Assembly: GCA_963854835.1 (NCBI GenBank)
Contig: OY978525.1
Location: forward strand, 118,976,120 to 119,040,119
Length of the DNA: 64,000 nucleotides
From: Megamerina dolium
Lineage: Eukaryota > Arthropoda > Insecta > Diptera > Megamerinidae
Reading direction: 5' to 3'
Positions 60,101-64,000 of the stretch are shown one piece after another. The position numbers and the translations under genes were made by a program. Numbering within the stretch: the stretch's first letter is position 1; every line of letters begins with the position of its first letter. The notes under the pieces are model-generated. The model did no database searches. It was given only the letters and a program-made list of their open reading frames with translations, and was not told the DNA's origin.

Positions 60101-60650
60101 ATATTGAATTGCAGGGTTAATCATTTTTGAAGAATTTTGAGTCTGGTTTGGTTTGAGTGTGGTGAGCTCTTTGGCTTTCTTGAGAGCAGAGATGTTACTG
60201 AAAAGAAGTCGTATAAGCTTCTTACCCAGTCCTCAACTACTGAGCTGGTGGAATGCAGTGGAATCCCTTCAGGGTAGTTTGTCTACAATAGCATTTCCAC
60301 GATAACATTAGGCCGAAGTCACTGTGAGTTTTTATCAAACGGCCATTTGGAGGAAACACTGCAACCTTCAGACCAAAAAGAATTATTTTTGTACAAGTTG
60401 CAATTGCAACTGCAACAACAGGCGCAGAGCCTCATTATATTTTAAGAAAATTTAGTACACTTCCGCGTACCAAATAAGACTGTGAGAATTTATGAGAGGT
60501 AAGGAAACTTGTTGGAATGGTGATTAAGAAGTTTGTGCCAAAGCGAAGATGCCTGGATCATTCGATATGTCATTGTGCAGATCCGGAGGTCAGATAACTC
60601 ATTGACGGTCAAGTCGACATAGAAGATTTTGCAGTGTTTATGAATAAATA
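60101..60650. other. Unassigned segment with more balanced base composition
   Basis: Compared with its surroundings this stretch is visibly less AT-rich and less repetitive, for example around GAGCTGGTGGAATGCAGTGG and CAGATCCGGAGGTCAGATAA. No frame stays open for long and I recognise no domain on either strand. The best guess is a decayed mobile element. Confidence 0.4.
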
Positions 60651-61530
60651 CAACTTCTCATTGCAACATGTTTATAAACAATACTACATTTAAGTTTTTC
60701 AAATCTATTTTGGATCTTTTGCTTAAGTTTCTCTTTGTTCATGCAAAATTTTTGTAAAGCATAATTCTTCTATAAATTATTTTTTTCAATTTTAGTCTCT
60801 CTCACCAACAATTTTTTTTTTTTTGTTGCCTAAATCCTTGATTATATGAGTTAAGTTTGTGGCAAGTTGTGAATTACAAGAAGAAAAATTATATTTTGCT
60901 ATTCTCCCCTATATGTTGGTATATTATGAACGAAAGTGTGTCGCTAGGCATTGCAAAAAAAAAAATGTATTTTTGTTTTTTTTTTTTATAATGCTTGCCT
61001 CTAGTATTGCTTGCCTCTATTGCTGCAGCTGTTGCATTTTATAGCTATTGCTCTGGTAAAGATAAATATATTTTTAGTACAAACACAAAAAAAAAAATAT
61101 ATTAAAAGAAAAATAAATTCGAAAACCAAACAAAAAAAAAAACAAAGCAGACGTCACACTTTTGCTTTTCTTTACAATATTTGTTGCTGTCTATTAATGC
61201 TTTGAATTGTCTGCTGAATAAAATATAAATATATATAATTATATATCTATATATATTGTAGTATATATTTATCTGTATATTATTAATTATAAAAAATTAT
61301 AAATAAAGGAAAAAAAATAAATAGCTGAATAATGCAATGAAAGAGTATTGCAACCGGTTTATATCAACTTCTCATTATTTCAATATCTTTGACTTTTTTT
61401 TCGCATTTAATTTATTTTAATATTTCTTGTTTTTGGTTTCTTTTTTTTTTCCATCTCTCTCTCATCTCTGCTCTTTTATCTACTCTATGGTATTAATGTT
61501 GCTAGATTTTATTAAAAAAAAAAACAATAA
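60651..61530. other. AT-rich non-coding stretch
   Basis: No gene recognised. Poly-A/T tracts dominate. Confidence 0.5.
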
Positions 61531-63480
61531 AAAAATCTCCTTACAGTCGGCTGGGGCCGACCAAACTATACCCTGCATATGTAGATTTATATATAAAAAG
61601 TTTACTCGAATATCCAACTTTTCTTTTATTTCCACTTTTCGAGAAACAATTTTTTCATATACTACTAATTTACACCCGAAATATGGTTGACTTTGACGAA
61701 GTAAAAGGATTTTAAGATAATTCCGAGGCTTAGTATGGGAGCTATATAAAAGTGGGCGTGGCTTACCACTTTCTAGTAAATCCAATTAATTTTTCAATGT
61801 TAATCCACACCTTAAATTTGGTGTCCTACGTTGAATAGTTTCTAAGTTATGGTGGTTAACATTTTTGTTTAATTTCATCAACTTTGTATGGGAGCCCCAA
61901 TAAGAAGTGGGCGTGGTACGCTGATTTTTCGGCAGATTACTTCCGACTACCATATTAACCTAAGTGTTAATTATGATTGTTCTAGACAGAAGCATACAGA
62001 AGTTACAGCTCTTTCAATTTAAAAGAAATTCGGCCATTTTGTATGGCGGCTACAATAAATAGTGGGCGTGGTGCGCCCATTTCAAGTGAGTCTAGTTGCT
62101 AGTACAATACTAATCCATACCTTAAATCTCGTTGTCCTACGCTAAATGGTTTGTGAGTTATGGAGCTTAAAATTTTAGTTTAATTCCCTTGATTTTGTAT
62201 GGGAGACTCATGAAGGAGTGGGCGTGGCACACTGATTTTCTGCCAGATTTTTGCCGACTACGATATTAATTTAAGTGTCAATTGTGGTTATTCTAGACAG
62301 AAGATTGCCGAAGTTACAACTGTTTCAATTTAAAATTTGTATGGGGGCTACGATAAACACTGGGCGTGGTGCGCCCATTTTCTGTGAGGCTAGTTGCTCG
62401 TACAATACTAATCCATACCCTAAGTCTCGTTGTCCTAGGCTAAATGGTTTGTAAGCTATGGAGCTTAAAATTTTAGTTTAATTCACTCGACTTTGTATGG
62501 GAGACCCATGAAGGAGTGGGCGTGGCACACTGATTTTCTGCCATATTTTTGCCGACTACGATATTAATTTAAGTGTCAATTATGGTTATTCTAGACGGAA
62601 GATTGCCGAAGTTACAGCTGTTTCAATTTAAAATTTGTATGGGGGCTACGATAAACACTGGGCGTGGTGCGCCCATTTTCTGTGAGCCTAGTTGCTCGTA
62701 CAATACTAAGTCACACCTTAAATCTCGTTATTCTACGCTGAATAGTTTGCAAGTTATAACCGGTAACATTTTTTTTAATTTCCGCAACTTTGTATGGGAG
62801 ACCCAAAAAGGAGTGGGCGTGGTACATTGATTTTCTGCCATATTATTTCTGACTGCCGTGTTAATCTAAGTGTCAATTATGGTTATTCTAGACTGAAGAT
62901 TGTAGAAGTTACAGCAGTTTCAATTTAAAAGAAGTACAGACACTTTGTATGGGAGCTACGCTAGAAAGTAGGCGTGGCTCACCCACTTTTGGCGAGGTTA
63001 TATAGTAGTATAATATAACTCTATGTGCAAAATATTGTTGTCCCAAGTGGTATATTATGTGAGTTATAGCAAGATAAAGATTTTGAAAATTTCGAGGTTA
63101 GTCGCTTTGAATGCTTGGTGTGGGCGTGGTTATTGACCGATCATGCCCAATATCAATCCCCTCCGTACCCTTGGATCATAGATTACTTATGCCAAATTTC
63201 ATCGAAATAGCTCAATATTTACTCAAGTTATCGTGCGAACCAGCCAGGTGACAGACAGACGGACGGACGGACGGACGGACGGACGGACGGACGGACGGAC
63301 GGACGGACGGACGGACGGACGGACGGACGGACGGACGGACATCGTTAAATCGAAAATTTAATCGACGCTGATCACGAATATATATCCATGTCTATATCTC
63401 CGGAGATTCCTTCAAGTGGACACAAACATCTGACCGAAATGAATATACCATGCATATTGCATTATGCAGGGTATAAAAAT
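61531..63480 (+). mobile_element. Dispersed non-autonomous repeat element, copy 2 (four internal units)
   Basis: Same family and orientation as 10334-11924. It has the same leading hairpin. TATACCCTGCAT (61567-61578) and its inverse ATGCAGGGTATA (63464-63475) mark the ends. It is 358 bp longer between these marks: 1909 versus 1551 bp. GTGT(C/T)AATTATG blocks at 61964, 62275, 62573 and 62870 show four internal units, spaced 311, 298 and 297 bp, versus three in copy 1. The GGAC run has twenty units (63261-63340) versus eight. The GGGCGTGG boxes recur in each unit. Plus-strand frames such as 62573-62830 are present in both copies because the units are similar, but have no domain. Confidence 0.83.
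63261..63340. repeat. (GGAC)n microsatellite inside the dispersed element
   Basis: Twenty perfect GGAC units. Confidence 0.96.
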
Positions 63481-64000
63481 AATATAATAAAAAGCAAATA
63501 TCATCTCCATCATGTTCATGCTCATTATCATCCAATGTATGTAACAAAAGCAAATTTCACTAAGTGTTTGCATGTGCATTCATCGTATATATATTTGATT
63601 AAACATTATATTTGTGTATGAATGTGTTATACACTCGTATGCTGTGCATCCGTAAGATACATTTCACATATCACAAGGTTTCATTTTCAAAAGTGACTTG
63701 CTGTCAGCAAGTATTTTTACTAAGCCAGTTAGTTAGTCAGTCACTCAAAAAAAAAAAATATATATATATATAGTACAATATAGAGTAGTTATTATTGGAT
63801 GCTATTGACTTTCAAGGTTGCTCCTTATTTTGATGTGCACACTACACTGTTCGACACTTGCATTAATGTTTATCAAAAAAAAAATCCACTAATTGTTTGT
63901 TCTTAACCTTTCACAGATTCTTTAATCAAACTTCAATGTTAATAGCAACATTTTTATTTGCAAAGCCATCAACATTTAAATAATGAAGAACGGAAAATGC
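63481..64000. other. AT-rich non-coding stretch
   Basis: No feature recognised. A TA run lies near 63758-63772. Confidence 0.5.

Noticed and set aside
62573..62830. 85-codon frame conserved between the two dispersed elements (also 11066-11323)
   Set aside because: Conservation is explained by the DNA similarity of the repeat units. The peptide has no motif and adjacent units break the frame.
1..64000. tRNA, rRNA or well-known conserved microRNA genes
   Set aside because: A visual search for tRNA TPsiC-type motifs and several remembered conserved insect microRNA seeds found nothing. A covariance-model search could still find one I missed.

Overview
The window looks like non-coding nuclear DNA from an insect, most likely a brachyceran fly. 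I lean towards a tephritid-type fruit fly, but that rests on remembered repeat families and not on any host gene. The background is very AT-rich and full of homopolymer A/T tracts, alternating ACATATGTA-type runs and CAA/GTT, CAT/GAT, CA and AT microsatellites. I found no convincing host exon, tRNA, rRNA, conserved small RNA or CRISPR array. It reads as intergenic or long-intron sequence. All recognisable protein coding comes from transposable elements (TEs).

Layout. 1-10300: AT-rich DNA with two AT-rich tandem arrays (1436-2180 and 6365-7310), a 5'-truncated non-LTR reverse transcriptase (RT) fragment on the minus strand (3641-4590), and a mosaic of mariner and LINE fragments (7560-8700). 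10334-11924: first copy of a dispersed element with internal ~298-bp tandem units, repeated GGGCGTGG boxes and a GGAC microsatellite. Its longer sister lies at 61531-63480 in the same orientation. 12902-20030: a minisatellite, a short dispersed repeat (15058-15208, inverted partner at 45915-46065), a dead mariner (16515-17045) and a two-unit tandem duplication. 20191-26922: an inverted pair of one unknown repeat, the right copy carrying a nested LINE tail, plus a LINE RNase H fragment (24575-25375). 28187-31090: a deleted mariner, a 100-bp TIR element flanked by TA, a decayed Tc1/mariner-superfamily transposase, and a mariner 5' end facing it.

32635-40282: a five-unit tandem array, a minus-strand LINE 3' tail, nested short tandem repeats, and a 740-bp terminal-inverted-repeat element flanked by perfect TTAA duplications. 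46345-49383: a LINE 3' fragment with a GAT-repeat tail, followed by the best-preserved gene in the window. That gene is a 682-codon open frame with an intact-looking RT domain inside a non-LTR insertion bounded by an 18-bp target-site duplication. The insertion's 5' end carries an inverted piece of its own endonuclease domain, the signature of twin priming. 49384-61530 is mostly unannotatable AT-rich sequence with a cluster of perfect palindromes near 54033-54254.

The window holds no operon-like or pathway-like gene set. The coding remnants are independent insertions of different ages. The most informative structures are the inverted-end LINE, the TTAA- and TA-flanked non-autonomous transposons, and the variable-unit dispersed element. 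I saw no evidence for a new defence or metabolic system.
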